Shown: one piece after another, positions 63,690-64,000 of the stretch | Layout: each line of letters opens with the position of its first letter | Position numbering within the stretch: the stretch's first letter is position 1 | Source: Corallococcus sp. AS-1-6 | Lineage (GTDB): Bacteria > Myxococcota > Myxococcia > Myxococcales > Myxococcaceae | Length of the DNA: 64,000 nt | NCBI RefSeq assembly: GCF_020037015.1 | Contig: NZ_JAIQDE010000012.1 | Coordinates: 62,001 to 126,000, forward strand | Reading direction: 5' to 3' | The notes under the pieces: generated by a model | Databases searched by the model: none | What the model saw: only the letters and a program-made list of their open reading frames with translations | What the model was told of the DNA's origin: nothing | Made by a program: the position numbers and the translations under genes

Positions 63690-64000
63690 ATGAAGACACC
63701 CGGATGGACCGCGCTGACGGTGGGAGTGTTCCTGGGAGGGCTGGGCCTGGCGAAGCCTCCTTCGGCGGAGGCCTGCAGTGGCGTCGCCTGTGACCCGCGG
63801 ATGATCCGTGTCCCGCTGCCGGAGGACCCGGTCGTGCCCGCGAACGTGCCGGCCCTGGTGATGCTGCCGATGGGCTGGCCCCTGTTCGATTCCGAAAGCC
63901 TGCGCCTGCGCACGGAGGACGGCGCCGACGTGGAGGCGAGCCTCCTGCAGGGCCGTCACGGGAGCGCGGTCCTCGTTCCGGCCACCCCGCTCACGCCGGG
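63690..64000 (+). CDS. Secreted protein, 5' part only
   Basis: 103 residues to the window edge. A signal peptide runs to about 28 (LGLAKPPSAEA), then CSGVACDPRMIRVPLPED and a start of beta-rich sequence (VPANVPALVMLPMGW). The start resembles myxobacterial exported Ig-like proteins, but too little is present to name a family. It is divergent from the gene at 62408. Confidence 0.65.
   Translation, partial: MKTPGWTALTVGVFLGGLGLAKPPSAEACSGVACDPRMIRVPLPEDPVVPANVPALVMLPMGWPLFDSESLRLRTEDGADVEASLLQGRHGSAVLVPATPLTP

Overview
This window is chromosomal DNA of a high-GC myxobacterium, most likely Corallococcus or Myxococcus. The evidence is strong third-position GC bias on both strands, a Ser/Thr protein kinase with a C-terminal helical-repeat region, many small lipoproteins with Cys-rich or beta-rich bodies, side-by-side MutAB/MeaB and IcmF mutases, and a eukaryote-like IleRS. 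I saw no rRNA, tRNA, insertion sequence, prophage or CRISPR array. Genus assignment is inference.

1-6.6 kb: a truncated Ser/Thr kinase, a C39-like Cys-protease-fold protein, a secreted GH6 cellulase with a carbohydrate-binding domain, and a lipoprotein with two NTF2-like domains. 6.7-9.7 kb: a compact class III lanthipeptide locus. It has a 41-residue precursor with an ILDLQ leader box and two Ser-x2-Ser-x2-Cys motifs, an internal terminator-like hairpin, a lyase-kinase protein and a separate zinc-less LanC-like cyclase, so the usual one-piece LanKC is split in two. 9.8-16.2 kb: a penicillin-acylase-family Ntn hydrolase, a Cys-rich lipoprotein, RecX, a divergent AraC/SDR pair and a YCII protein.

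16.4-24.1 kb (minus strand): a class II lanthipeptide operon reading lanA, lanM, two membrane-fusion adaptors, then a C39-peptidase ABC exporter. The precursor has a mersacidin/lichenicidin-type leader ending in GG and a core carrying CTLTTEC, the mersacidin-like lipid-II-binding signature. A sulfotransferase is divergent from it.

25-33.7 kb: a zinc-knuckle SDR-like protein, ileS with a large insertion after KMSKS, and an AraC regulator divergent from a SnoaL/NmrA operon. 33.9-42.5 kb: the overlapping operon mutA-mutB-meaB followed by the fused mutase icmF. These are B12 enzymes joining propionyl/methylmalonyl-CoA and isobutyryl/n-butyryl-CoA metabolism. 42.5-50.7 kb: an SDR/AraC divergent pair, a ferritin-like protein, several lipoproteins and a DUF1338 enzyme. 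50.7-52.5 kb: an ECF sigma/anti-sigma/secreted-protein operon, divergent from a lipoprotein gene that has a textbook ECF promoter.

52.5-53.7 kb holds no convincing gene. It carries ten copies of an imperfect palindrome in a tandem array with roughly 83-97 bp period, and a near-identical copy lies inside a coding sequence at 62.87 kb. 53.7-64 kb: a TPR/beta-barrel protein, more lipoproteins, a DUF938 methyltransferase, an EEP nuclease-fold/FG-GAP fusion, an amidohydrolase, a two-gene membrane/alpha-barrel operon and a truncated secreted protein.
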